Shown here piece by piece: positions 13,301 through 26,300 of a DNA stretch of 64,000 bases. Position 1 is the first letter of the stretch. Every line of letters starts with the position of its first letter. The stretch lies in the NCBI GenBank assembly GCA_932294295.1, contig OW028578.1, positions 39,313,410 to 39,377,409 on the forward strand, written 5' to 3'. A program made the translations under genes and the position numbers. The DNA is from Alitta virens (Eukaryota > Annelida > Polychaeta > Phyllodocida > Nereididae). The notes under the pieces were generated by a model. It saw nothing but the letters and a program-made list of their open reading frames with translations, was not told the origin of the DNA and searched no databases.

Positions 13301-13877
13301 GAGCTGGGTATATAGAATGATAGCAGAAATTTGATACTGTATTTATTAGATAGCCTTATTCATTGGCTATTAAATGGTACCAAATATTTGTGCTTACTGG
13401 ATAGTTAACTACCCAGCTACCTGAAATTTGTTGAGCAAAGTTAACTTTTTTTGTGGAAAATGACACATAAAAGTCTGGAAGCTGGGTATATAGAATGATA
13501 GCAGAAATTTGGTAGTGTATTTATTAGTTAGCCTTATTCATTGGCTATTTTAATGGTACCGAATATTGGTGCTTACTGGATAGCTAACTACCCAGCTACT
13601 AGAAATTTGTTGAGCAAAGTTAAAATATTTTGTGGAAAATGACAAATAAAAGTCTGGGAGCTAGGTATATAGAATGATAGCAGAAATTTAGTAGTGTATG
13701 TATTAGGTAGCCTGATTCATTGGCTATTTAATGGTACCAAATATTGGTGCTGACTGGATGGCTAACTACCCAGCTACCAGAAATTTGTTGAGCAAAGTTA
13801 AAATATTTTGTGGAAAATGACACATAAAAGTCTGGGAGCTGGGTATATAGAATGATAGCAGAAATTTGGTAGTGTAC
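10312..13877. repeat. Tandem duplication of a 10-unit block (2 x 1783 bp)
   Basis: Copy 1 is about 10312-12094 and copy 2 about 12095-13877. Rare markers recur exactly 1783 bp apart: CTATGTAATGG (10516/12299), ACATAAATGTCTGGG (about 10433/12216), the stop-free unit (11236/13019) and ACCGAATATTGG (11775/13558). The edges are sharp. The sequence before copy 1 has GTGTATTTATTAG while that before copy 2 has GTGTACTTATTAG, and after copy 2 CCTGATTC is replaced by CCTTATTC. Copies differ at very few bases, so the event is young on the scale of the array. Confidence 0.9.
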
Positions 13878-16800
13878 TTATTAGATAGCCTTATTCATTG
13901 GCTATTTAATGGTACCAAATATTTGTGCTTACTGGATAGCTAACTACCCAGCTACAAGAAATTTGTTGAGGAAAGTTAAAATATTTTGTGGAAAATGACA
14001 CATAAAAGTCTGGGAGCTGGGTATATATAGAATGATAGCGGAAATTTGGTAGTGTATGTATTAGATAGCTTTAACTATTGGCTATTTAATGGTACCAAAT
14101 ATTGGCGCTTACTGGATAGCTAACTACCCAGCTACCAGAAATTTGTTGAGCAAAGTTAACTTTTTTGTGAAAAATGACACATAAAAGTCTGGGAGCTGGG
14201 TATATAGAATGATAGCAGAAATTTGATATTGTATTTATTAGATAGCCTTATTCATTGACTATTTAATGGTACCAAATATTTGTGCTTACTGGATAGCTAA
14301 CTACCCAGCTACCAGAAATTTGTTGAGCAAAGTTAAAATATTTTGTGGGAAATGACAAATAAAAGTCTGGGAGCTAGGTATATAGAATGATAGCAGAAAT
14401 TTGGTAGTGTATTTATTAGATAGCCTTATTCATTGGCTATTTAATGGTACCAAATATTTGTGCTTACTGGATGGCTAACTACCCAGCTACCAGAAATTTG
14501 TTGAGCAAAGTTAAAATATTTTGTGGAAAATGACACATAAAAGTCTGGGAGCTGGGTATATAGAATGATAGCAGAAATTTGGTAGTGTACTTATTAGATA
14601 GCCTTATTCATTGGCTATTTAATGGTACCAAATATTTGTGCTTACTGGATAGCTAACTACCCAGCTACAAGAAATTTGTTGAGGAAAGTTAAAATATTTT
14701 GTGGAAAATGACACATAAAAGTCCGGGAGCTGGGTATATATAGAATGATAGCGGAAATTTGGTAGTGTATGTATTAGATAGCTTTAACTATTGGCTATTT
14801 AATGGTACCATATATTGGCGCTTACTGGATAGCTAACTACCGAGCTACCAGAAATTTGTTGAGCAAAGTTAACTTTTTTTGTTGAAAATGACACATAAAA
14901 GTCTGGGAGCTGGGTATATAGAATGATAGCAGAAATTTGGTAGTGTATGTATTAGATAGCCGGATTCATTGGCTATTTAATGGTACCAAATATTGGCGCT
15001 TACTGGATAGCTAACTACCGAGCTACCAGAAATTTGTTGAGCAAAGTTAACTTTTTTTGTGGAAAATGACACATAAAAGTCTGGGAGCTGGGTATATATA
15101 GAATGATAGCAGAAATTTGGTAGTGTATGTATTAGATAGCTTTAACTATTGGCTATTTAATGGTACCAAATATTGGCGCTTACTGGATAGCTAACTACCC
15201 AGCTACCAGAAATTTGTTAAGCAAAGTTAACTTTTTTGGTTGAAAATGCCACATGAAAGTCTGGGAGCTGGGTATATAGAATGATAGCAGAAATTTGGTA
15301 GTGTATTTATTAGATAGCCTGATTCATTGGCTATTTAATGGTACCAAATATTGGCGCTTACTGGATAGCTAACTACCGAGCTACCAGAAATTTGTTGAGC
15401 AAAGTTAACTTTTTTTGTGGAAAATGACACATAAATGTCTGGGAGCTGGGTATATATAGAATGATAGCAGAAATTTGGTAGTGTATGTATTAGATAGCTT
15501 TAACTATTGGCTATGTAATGGTACCAAATATTTGTGCTTACTGGATAGCTAACTACCCAGCTACCAGAAGTCTGTTGAGCAAAGTTAACTTTTTTGTGAA
15601 AAATGACACATAAAAGTCTGGGAGCTGGGTTTATAGAATGATAGCAGAAATTTGGTAGTGTATGTATTAGATAGCTTTAACTATTGGCTATTTAATGGTA
15701 CCAAATATTGGTGCTTACTGGATGGCTAACTACCCAGCTACCAGAAATTTGTTGAGCAAAGTTAAAATATTTTGTGGAAAATGACACATAAAAGTCTGGG
15801 AGCTGGGTATATAGAATGATAGCAGAAATTTGGTAGTGTACTTATTAGATAGCCTTATTCATTGGCTATTTAATGGTATCAAATATTTGTGCTTACTGGA
15901 TAGCTAACTACCCAGCTACAAGAAATTTGTTGAGCAAAGTTAAAATATTTTGTGGAAAATGACACATAAAAGTCTGGGAGCTGGGTATATAGAATGATAG
16001 CAGAAATTTAGTAGTGTATGTATTAGATAGCCTGATTCATTGGCTATTTAATGGTACCAAATATTGGCGCTTACTGGATAGCTAACTACCGAGCTACCAG
16101 AAATTTGTTGAGCAAAGTTAACTTTTTTTGTAGAAAATGACACATAAAAGTCTGGGAGCTGGGTATATATAGAATGATAGCAGAAATTTGGTAGTGTATG
16201 CATTAGATAGCTTTAACTATTGGCTAATTAATGGTACCAAATATTGGCGCTTACTGGATAGCTAACTACCGAGCTACCAGAAATTTGTTAAGCAAAGTTA
16301 AAATATTTTGTGGAAAATGCCACATAAAAGTCTGGGAGCTGGGTATATGGAATGGTAGCAGAAATTTGGTAGTGTATTTATTACATTGCCTTATTCATTG
16401 GCTATTTAATGGTACAAAATATTGTTGCATACTAGATTGCTAACTACCCAGCTACCAGAAATTTGTTGAGCAAAGTTAATTTTTTTTGTGAAAAATGACA
16501 CATTAAAGTCTGGGAGCTGGGTATATAGAATGATAGCAGAAATTTGATATTGTATTTATTAGATAGCCTTATTCATTGGCTATTAAATGGTACCAAATAT
16601 TTGTGCTTACTGGATAGTTAACTACCCAGCTACCTGAAATTTGTTGAGCAAAGTTAACTTTTTTTGTGGAAAATGACACATAAAAGTCTGGAAGCTGGGT
16701 ATATAGAATGATAGCAGAAATTTGGTAGTGTATTTATTAGTTAGCCTTATTCATTGGCTATTTTAATGGTACCGAATATTGGTGCTTACTGGATAGCTAA

Positions 16801-18173
16801 CTACCCAGCTACTAGAAATTTGTTGAGCAAAGTTAAAATATTTTGTGGAAAATGACAAATAAAAGTCTGGGAGCTAGGTATATAGAATGATAGCAGAAAT
16901 TTAGTAGTGTATGTATTAGGTAGCCTGATTCATTGGCTATTTAATGGTACCAAATATTGGTGCTGACTGGATGGCTAACTACCCAGCTACCAGAAATTTG
17001 TTGAGCAAAGTTAAAATATTTTGTGGAAAATGACACATAAAAGTCTGGGAGCTGGGTATATAGAATGATAGCAGAAATTTGGTAGTGTACTTATTAGATA
17101 GCCTTATTCATTGGCTATTTAATGGTACCAAATATTTGTGCTTACTGGATAGCTAACTACCCAGCTACAAGAAATTTGTTGAGGAAAGTTAAAATATTTT
17201 GTGGAAAATGACACATAAAAGTCTGGGAGCTGGGTATATATAGAATGATAGCGGAAATTTGGTAGTGTATGTATTAGATAGCTTTAACTATTGGCTATTT
17301 AATGGTACCAAATATTGGCGCTTACTGGATAGCTAACTACCCAGCTACCAGAAATTTGTTGAGCAAAGTTAACTTTTTTGTGAAAAATGACACATAAAAG
17401 TCTGGGAGCTGGGTATATAGAATGATAGCAGAAATTTGATATTGTATTTATTAGATAGCCTTATTCATTGACTATTTAATGGTACCAAATATTTGTGCTT
17501 ACTGGATAGCTAACTACCCAGCTACCAGAAATTTGTTGAGCAAAGTTAAAATATTTTGTGGGAAATGACAAATAAAAGTCTGGGAGCTAGGTATATAGAA
17601 TGATAGCAGAAATTTGGTAGTGTATTTATTAGATAGCCTTATTCATTGGCTATTTAATGGTACCAAATATTTGTGCTTACTGGATGGCTAACTACCCAGC
17701 TACCAGAAATTTGTTGAGCAAAGTTAAAATATTTTGTGGAAAATGACACATAAAAGTCTGGGAGCTGGGTATATAGAATGATAGCAGAAATTTGGTAGTG
17801 TACTTATTAGATAGCCTTATTCATTGGCTATTTAATGGTACCAAATATTTGTGCTTACTGGATAGCTAACTACCCAGCTACAAGAAATTTGTTGAGGAAA
17901 GTTAAAATATTTTGTGGAAAATGACACATAAAAGTCCGGGAGCTGGGTATATATAGAATGATAGCGGAAATTTGGTAGTGTATGTATTAGATAGCTTTAA
18001 CTATTGGCTATTTAATGGTACCATATATTGGCGCTTACTGGATAGCTAACTACCGAGCTACCAGAAATTTGTTGAGCAAAGTTAACTTTTTTTGTTGAAA
18101 ATGACACATAAAAGTCTGGGAGCTGGGTATATAGAATGATAGCAGAAATTTGGTAGTGTATGTATTAGATAGC
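12095..18173. repeat. Tandem 18-unit block duplication (about 3213 bp)
   Basis: Bases 12095-14960 recur at 15308-18173. Markers at 3212-3213 bp spacing are CTATGTAATGG (12299/15511), the stop-free unit (13019/16231), ACCGAATATTGG (13558/16771), GTCCGGGAGC (14721/17934) and ACCATATATTGG (about 14807/18020). The segment 14960-15307 joins the copies and repeats about 9960-10311. The second copy thus begins with a third copy of the 10-unit block, so duplications of different length share an edge. Copies diverge where 14960 reads GCCGGATTC and 18173 reads GCTTTAACTATTGG. Confidence 0.88.
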
Positions 18174-20033
18174 TTTAACTATTGGCTATTTAATGGTACC
18201 AAATATTGGCGCTTACTGGATAGCTAACTACCCAGCTACCAGAAATTTGTTGAGCAAAGTTAAAATATTTTGTGGAAAATGCCATATAAAAGTCTGGGAG
18301 CTGGGTATATGGAATGGTAGCAGAAATTTGGTAGTGTATTTATTACATTGCCTTATTCATTGGCTATTTAATGGTACAAAATATTGTTGCATACTAGATT
18401 GCTAACTACCCAGCTACCAGAAATTTGTTGAGCAAAGTTAACTTTTTTGTGAAAAATGACACATTAAAGTCTGGGAGCTGGGTATATAGAATGATAGCAG
18501 AAATTTGATATTGTATTTATTAGATAGCCTTATTCATTGGCTATTTAATGGTACCAAATATGTGTGCTTACTGGATAGTTACCTACCCAGCTACCTGAAA
18601 TTTGTTGAGCAAAGTTAAAGTATTTTGTGGAAAATGACACATAAAAGTCTGGAAGCAGGGTATATAGAATGATAGCAGAAATTTGGTAGTGTATGTATTA
18701 GATAGCCTGATTCATTGGCTATTTAATGGTACCAAATATTGGTGCTTACTGGATAGCTAACTACAGAGCTACCAGAAATTTATTGAGCAAAGTTAATTTT
18801 TTTGTAGAAAATGACACATAAAAGTCGGGAGCTGGGTATATAGAATGATAGCAGAAATTTGGTAGTGTATGTATTAGATAGCTTTAACTATTGGCTATTT
18901 AATGGTACCAAATATTTGTGCTTACTGGATAGCTAACTACCCAGCTACAAGAAATTTATTGAGCAAAGTTAAAATATTTTGTGGAAAATGACACATAAAA
19001 GTCCGGGAGCTGGGTATATATAGAATGATAGCGGAAATTTGGTAGTGTATGTATTAGATAGCTTTAACTATTGGCTATTTAATGGTACCATATATTGGCG
19101 CTTACTGGATAGCTAACTACCGAGCTACCAGAAATTTGTTGAGCAAAGTTAACTTTTTTTGTTGAAAATGACACATAAAAGTCTGGGAGCTGGGTATATA
19201 GAATGATAGCAGAAATTTGGTAGTGTATGTATTAGATAGCTTTAACTATTGGCTATTTAATGGTACCAAATATTGGCGCTTACTGGATAGCTAACTACCC
19301 AGCTACCAGAAATTTGTTGAGCAAAGTTAAAATATTTTGTGGAAAATGCCATATAAAAGTCTGGGAGCTGGGTATATGGAATGGTAGCAGAAATTTGGTA
19401 GTGTATTTATTACATTGCCTTATTCATTGGCTATTTAATGGTACAAAATATTGTTGCATACTAGATTGCTAACTACCCAGCTACCAGAAATTTGTTGAGC
19501 AAAGTTAACTTTTTTGTGAAAAATGACACATTAAAGTCTGGGAGCTGGGTATATAGAATGATAGCAGAAATTTGATATTGTATTTATTAGATAGCCTTAT
19601 TCAATGGCTATTTAATGGTACCAAATATGTGTGCTTACTGGATAGTTAACTACCCAGCTACCTGAAATTTGTTGAGCAAAGTTAAAGTATTTTGTGGAAA
19701 ATGACACATAAAAGTCTGGAAGCAGGGTATATAGAATGATAGCAGAAATTTGGTAGTGTATGTATTAGATAGCCTGATTCATTGGCTATTTAATGGTACC
19801 AAATATTGGTGCTTACTGGATAGCTAACTACAGAGCTACCAGAAATTTATTGAGCAAAGTTAATTTTTTTGTAGAAAATGACACATAAAAGTCGGGAGCT
19901 GGGTATATAGAATGATAGCAGAAATTTGGTAGTGTATGTATTAGATAGCTTTAACTATTGGCTATTTAATGGTACCAAATATTTGTGCTTACTGGATAGC
20001 TAACTACCCAGCTACAAGAAATTTATTGAGCAA
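17900..20033. repeat. Tandem 6-unit duplication (2 x 1067 bp)
   Basis: Copy 1 is about 17900-18966 and copy 2 about 18967-20033. GTCCGGGAGC (17934/19001), ACCATATATTGG (18020/19087), the stop-free unit with ATGCCATAT (18193/19260) and the TTATTGAGC/GTTAATTTTTTTG unit all recur at 1067 bp. At the left edge the unit reads TTGTTGAGGAAAG and at the internal junction TTATTGAGCAAAG. Copy 2 ends where GTGGAAAATG becomes GTCGAAAATG (about 20048). Only scattered single-base differences separate the copies. Confidence 0.88.
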
Positions 20034-22511
20034 AGTTAAAATATTTTGTCGAAAATGACACATAAAAGTCTGGGAGCTGGGTATATAGAGTGATAGCAGA
20101 AATTTGGTAGTGTATTTATTAGATAGCCTTATTCATTGGCTATTTAATGGTACCAAATATTTGTGCTTACTGGATGGCTAACTACCCAGCTACCAGAAAT
20201 TTGTTGAGCAAAGTTAAAATATTTTGTGGAAAATGACACATAAAAGTCTGGGAGCTGGGTATATAGAATGATAGCAGAAATTTGGTAGTGTACTTATTAG
20301 ATAGCCTTATTCATTGGCTATTTAATGGTACCAAATATTTGTGCTTACTGGATAGCTAACTACCCAGCTACAAGAAATTTGTTGAGGAAAGTTAAAATAT
20401 TTTGTGGAAAATGACACATAAAAGTCTGGGAGCTGGGTATATATAGAATGATAGCGGAAATTTGGTAGTGTATGTATTAGATAGCTTTAACTATTGGCTA
20501 TTTAATGGTACCAAATATTGGAGCTTACTGGATAGCTAACTACCCAGCTACCAGAAATTTGTTGAGCAAAGTTAACTTTTTTGTGAAAAATGACACATAA
20601 AAGTCTGGGAGCTGGGTATATAGAATGATAGCAGAAATTTGATATTGTATTTATTAGATAGCCTTATTCATTGACTATTTAATGGTACCAAATATTTGTG
20701 CTTACTGGATAGCTAACTACCCAGCTACCAGAAATTTGTTGAGCAAAGTTAAAATATTTTGTGGGAAATGACACATAAAAGTCTGGGAGCTGGGTATATA
20801 GAATGATAGCAGAAATTTGGTAGTGTATGTATTAGATAGCCTGATTCATTGGTTATTTAATGGTACCAAATATTGGTGCTTACTGGATAGCTAACTACCG
20901 AGCTACCAGAAATTTGTTGAGCAAAGTTAACTTTTTTTGTAGAAAATGACACATAAAAGTCTGGGAGCTGGGTATATAGAATGATAGCAGAAATTTGGTA
21001 GTGTACTTATTAGATAGCCTTATTCATTGGCTATTTAATGGTACCAAATATTTGTGCTTACTGGATAGCTAACTACCCAGCTACAAGAAATTTGTTGAGG
21101 AAAGTTAAAATATTTTGTGGAAAATGACACATAAAAGTCTGGGAGCTGGGTATATATAGAATGATAGCAGAAATTTGGTAGTGTATGTATTAGATAGCTT
21201 TAACTATTGGCTATTTAATGGTACCAAATATTGGCGCTTACTGCATAGCTAACTACCGAGCTACCAGAAATTTGTTGAGCAAAGTTAACTTTTTTTGTTG
21301 AAAATGACACATAAAAGTCTGGGAGCTGGGTATATAGAATGATAGCAGAAATTTGGTAGTGTATGTATTAGATAGCTTTAACTATTGGCTATTTAATGGT
21401 ACCAAATATTGGCGCTTACTGGATAGCTAACTACCCAGCTACCAGAAATTTGTTGAGCAAAGTTAAAATATTTTGTGGAAAATGCCATATAAAAGTCTGG
21501 GAGCTGGGTATATGGAATGGTAGCAGAAATTTGGTAGTGTATTTATTACATTGCCTTATTCATTGGCTATTTAATGGTACAAAATATTGTTGCATACTAG
21601 ATTGCTAACTACCCAGCTACCAGAAATTTGTTGAGCAAAGTTAACTTTTTTGTGAAAAATGACACATTAAAGTCTGGGAGCTGGGTATATAGAATGATAG
21701 CAGAAATTTGATATTGTATTTATTAGATAGCCTTATTCATTGGCTATTTAATGGTACCAAATATTTGTGCTTACTGGATAGTTAACTACCCAGCTACAAG
21801 AAATTTGTTGAGCAAAGTTAAAATATTTTGTCGAAAATGACACATAAAAGTCTGGGAGCTGGGTATATAGAATGATAGCAGAAATTTGGTAGTGTATTTA
21901 TTATATAGCCTTATTCATTGGCTATTTAATGGTACCAAATATTTGTGCTTACTGGATAGGTAACTACCCAGCTACCAGAAATTTGTTGAGCAAAGTTAAA
22001 ATATTTTGTGGGAAATGACACATAAAAGTCTGGGAGCTGGGTATATAGAATGATAGCAGAAATTTGGTAGTGTATGTATTAGATAGCCTGATTCATTGGC
22101 TATTTAATGGTACCAAATATTGGTGCTTACTGGATAGCTAACTACCGAGCTACCAGAAATTTGTTGAGCAAAGTTAACTTTTTTTGTAGAAAATGACACA
22201 TAAAAGTCTGGGAGCTGGGTATATAGAATAATAGCAGAAATTTGGTAGTGTATTTATTACATTGCCTTATTCATTGGCTAGTTAATGGTACAAAATATTG
22301 TTGCATACTAGATTGCTAACTACCCAGCTTCCTGAAATTTGTTGAGCAAAGTTAACTTTTTGGTTGAAAATGACACATAAAAGTCTGGGAGCTGGGTATA
22401 TAGAATGATAGCAGAAATTTGGTAGTGTATTTATTAGATAGCCTTCTTCATTGGCTATTTAATGGTACCAAATATTGGTACTTACTGGATAGTTAACTAC
22501 CCAGCTACCTG
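20034..22511. repeat. Satellite stretch repeating 16.97-18.56 kb at 3203 bp
   Basis: From about 20171 to 21763 this stretch follows 16968-18560 at a shift of 3203 bp (18 units). Markers are TGGATGG after a CTTAC/CTGAC variant (16968/20171), TTGAGGAAAG (17894/21097) and the stop-free unit (18193/21396). Near 20765 a unit with GACACAT replaces the GACAAAT form. From about 22230 a divergent unit with GCTAGTTAATGG, GCATACTAGATTGC and CAGCTTCCTG (22325) appears for the first time. It recurs at 26240, 29445, 34942, 36541, 39565, 47942 and 62912. No coding sequence is present. Confidence 0.75.
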
Positions 22512-23221
22512 AAATTTGTTGAGCAAAGTTAAAGTATTTTGTGGAAAATGACACATAAAAGTCTGGGAGCAGGGTATATAGAATGATAGCAGATATTTGG
22601 TAGTGTATGTATTAGATAGCCTGATTCATTGGCTATTTAATGGTACCAAATATTGGTGCTTACTGGATAGCTAACTACAGAGCTACCAGAAATTTGTTGA
22701 GCAAAGTTAACTTTTTTTGTAGAAAATGACACATAAAAGTCGGGAGCTGGGTATATAGAATGATAGCAGAAATTTGGTAGTGTATGTATTAGATAGCTTT
22801 AACTATTGGCTATTTAATGGTACCAAATATTGGCGCTTACTGGATAGCTAACTGCCCAGCTACCAGAAATTTGTTGAGCAAAGTTAAAGTATTTTGTGAA
22901 AAATGACACATAAAAGTCTGGGAGCAGGGTATATAGAATGATAGCAGAAATTTGGTAGTGTATGTATTAGATAGCCTGATTCATTGGCTATTTAATGGTA
23001 CCAAATATTGGTGCTTACTGGATAGCTAACTACAGAGCTACCAGAAATTTGTTGAGCAAAGTTAACTTTTTTTGTGGAAAATGACACATAAAAGTCGGGA
23101 GCTGGGTATATAGAATGATAGCAGAAATTTGGTAGTGTATGTATTAGATAGCTTTAACTATTGGCTATTTAATGGTACCAAATATTGGCGCTTACTGGAT
23201 AGCTAACTGCCCAGCTACCAG
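22512..23221. repeat. Two-unit (355-bp) tandem duplication
   Basis: The rare form CTGCCCAGC of the left dyad arm occurs at 22852 and 23207, 355 bp apart, and both copies contain the GAGCAGGG unit followed by the ACAGAGCT/GTCGGG unit. Copy 1 is about 22512-22866 and copy 2 about 22867-23221. The junction lies in the shared GAAATTTGTTGAG, which joins ACCTG on one side to ACCAG on the other. The copies differ slightly (GCAGATATTTGG versus GCAGAAATTTGG; GTAGAAAATG versus GTGGAAAATG), so this event is older than the perfect 355-bp duplication at 1735-2444. CTGCCCAGC returns at 29972. Confidence 0.8.
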
Positions 23222-23334
23222 AAATTTGTTGAGCAAAGTTAAAATATTTTGTGGAAAATGACACATAAAAGTCTGGGAGCTGGGTATATAGAATGATAGC
23301 AGAAATTTAGTAGTGTATGTATTAGATAGCCGGA

Positions 23335-26300
23335 TTCATTGGCTATTTAATGGTACCAAATATTGGTGCTTACTGGATAGCTAACTACAGAGCTACCAGA
23401 AATTTGTTGAGCAAAGTTAACTTATTTTGTAGAAAATGACACATAAAAGTCGGGAGCTGGGTATATAGAATGATAGCAGAAATTTGGTAGTGTATGTATT
23501 AGATAGCTTTAACTATTGGCTATTTAATGGTACCAAATATTGGCGCTTACTGGATAGCTAACTACCCAGCTACCAGAAATTTGTTAAGCAAAGTTAACTT
23601 TTTTGGTTGAAAATGCCACATAAAAGTCTGGGAGCTGGGTATATAGAATGATAGCAGAAATTTGGTAGTGTATTTATTAGATAGCCTGATTCATTGGCTA
23701 TTTAATGGTACCAAATATTGGCGCTTACTGGATAGCTAACTACCGAGCTACCAGAAATTTGTTGAGCAAAGTTAACTTTTTTTGTGGAAAATGACACATA
23801 AAAGTCTGGGAGCTGGGTATATATAGAATGATAGCAGAAATTTGGTAGTGTATGTATTAGATAGCTTTAACTATTGGCTATTTAATGGTACCAAATATTT
23901 GTGCTTACTGGATAGCTAACTACCCAGCTACCAGAAGTTTGTTGAGCAAAGTTAACTTTTTTGTGAAAAATGACACATAAAAGTCTGGGAGCTGGGTTTA
24001 TAGAATGATAGCTGAAATTTGGTAGTGTATGTATTAGATAGCTTTAACTATTGGCTATTTAATGGTACCAAATATTGGTGCTTACTGGATGGCTAACTAC
24101 CCAGCTACCAGAAATTTGTTGAGCAAAGTTAAAATATTTTGTGGAAAATGACACATAAAAGTCTGGGAGCTGGGTTTATAGAATGATAGCAGAAATTTGG
24201 TAGTGTACTTATTAGATAGCCTTATTCATTGGCTATTTAATGGTACCAAATATTGGCGCTTACTGGATAGCTAACTACCGAGCTACCAGAAATTTGTTGA
24301 GGAAAGTTAACTTTTTTTGTGGAAAATGACACATAAAAGTCTGGGAGCTGGGTATATAGAATGGTAGCAGAAACTTGGTAGTGTATTTATTACATTGCCT
24401 TATTCATTGGCTATTTAATGGTACAAAATATTGTTGCATACTAGATTGCTAACTACCCAGCTACCAGAAATTTGTTGAGCAAAGTTAACTTTTTTTGTGA
24501 AAAATGACACATTAAAGTCTGGGAGCTGGGTATATAGAATGATAGCAGAAATTTGATATTGTATTTATTAGATAGCCTTATTCATTGGCTATTTAATGGT
24601 ACCAAATATTTGTGCTTACTGGATAGTTAACTACCCAGCTACCTGAAATTTGTTGAGCAAAGTTAACTTTTTTTGTGGAAAATGACACATAAAAGTCTGG
24701 AAGCTGGGTATATAGAATGATAGCAGAAATTTGGTAGTGTATTTATTAGTTAGCCTTATTCATTGGCTATTTTAATGGTACCAAATATTGGTGCTTACTG
24801 GATAGCTAACTACCCAGCTACTAGAAATTTGTTGAGCAAAGTTAAAATATTTTGTGGAAAATCACAAATAAAAGTCTGGGAGCTAGGTATATAGAATGAT
24901 AGCAGAAATTTGGTAGGGTATGTATTAGATAGCCTGATTCATTGGCTATTTAATGGTACCAAATATTGGTGCTTGCTGGATGGCTAACTACCCAGCTACC
25001 AGAAATTTGTTGAGCAAAGTCAACTTTTTTGTGAAAAATGACACATAAAAGTCTGGGAGCTGGGTATATAGAATGATAGCAGAAATTTGATATTGTATTT
25101 ATTAGATAGCCTTATTCATTGACTATTTAATGGTACCAAATATTTGTGCTTACTGGATAGCTAACTACCCAGCTACCAGAAATTTGTTGAGCAAAGTTAA
25201 AATATTTTGTGGGAAATGACAAATAAAAGTCTGGGAGCTAGGTATATGGAATGATAGCAGAAATTTGGTAGTGTATTTATTAGATAGCCTTATTCATTGG
25301 CTATTTAATGGTACCAAATATTTGTGCTTACTGGATGGCTAACTACCCAGCTACCAGAAATTTGTTGAGCAAAGTTAAAATATTTTGTGGAAAATGACAC
25401 ATAAAAGTCTGGGAGCTGGGTATATAGAATGATAGCAGAAATTTGGTAGTGTACTTATTAGATAGCCTTATTCATTGGCTATTTAATGGTACCAAATATT
25501 TGTGCTTACTGGATAGCTAACTACCCAGCTACAAGAAATTTGTTGAGGAAAGTTAAAATATTTTGTGGAAAATGACACATAAAAGTCTGGGAGCTGGGTA
25601 TATATAGAATGAGAGCGGAAATTTGGTAGTGTATGTATTAGATAGCTTTAACTATTGGCTATTTAATGGTACCAAATATTGGCGCTTACTGGATAGCTAA
25701 CTACCGAGCTACCAGAAATTTGTTGAGCAAAGTTAACTTTTTTTGTTGAAAATGACACATAAAAGTCTGGGAGCTGGGTATATAGAATGATAGCAGAAAT
25801 TTGGTAGTGTATGTATTAGATAGCTTTAACTAATGGCTATTTAATGGTACCAAATATTGGCGCTTACTGGATAGCTAACTACCCAGCTACCAGAAATTTG
25901 TTGAGCAAAGTTAAAATATTTTGTGGAAAATGCCACATAAAAGTCTGGGAGCTGGGTATATGGAATGGTAGCAGAAATTTGGTAGTGTATGTATTAGATA
26001 GCCTGATTCATTGGCTATTTAATGGTACCAAATATTGGTGCTTACTGGATAGCTAACTACCGAGCTACCAGAAATTTGTTGAGCAAAGTTAACTTTTTTT
26101 GTAGAAAATGACACATGAAAGTCTGGGAGCTGGGTATATAGAATGATAGCAGAAATTTGGTAGTGTATTTATTACATTGCCTTATTCATTGGCTAGTTAA
26201 TGGCACAAAATATTGTTGCATACTAGATTGCTAACTACCCAGCTTCCTGAAATTTGTTGAGCAAAGTTAACTTTTTGGTTGAAAATGACACATAAAAGTC

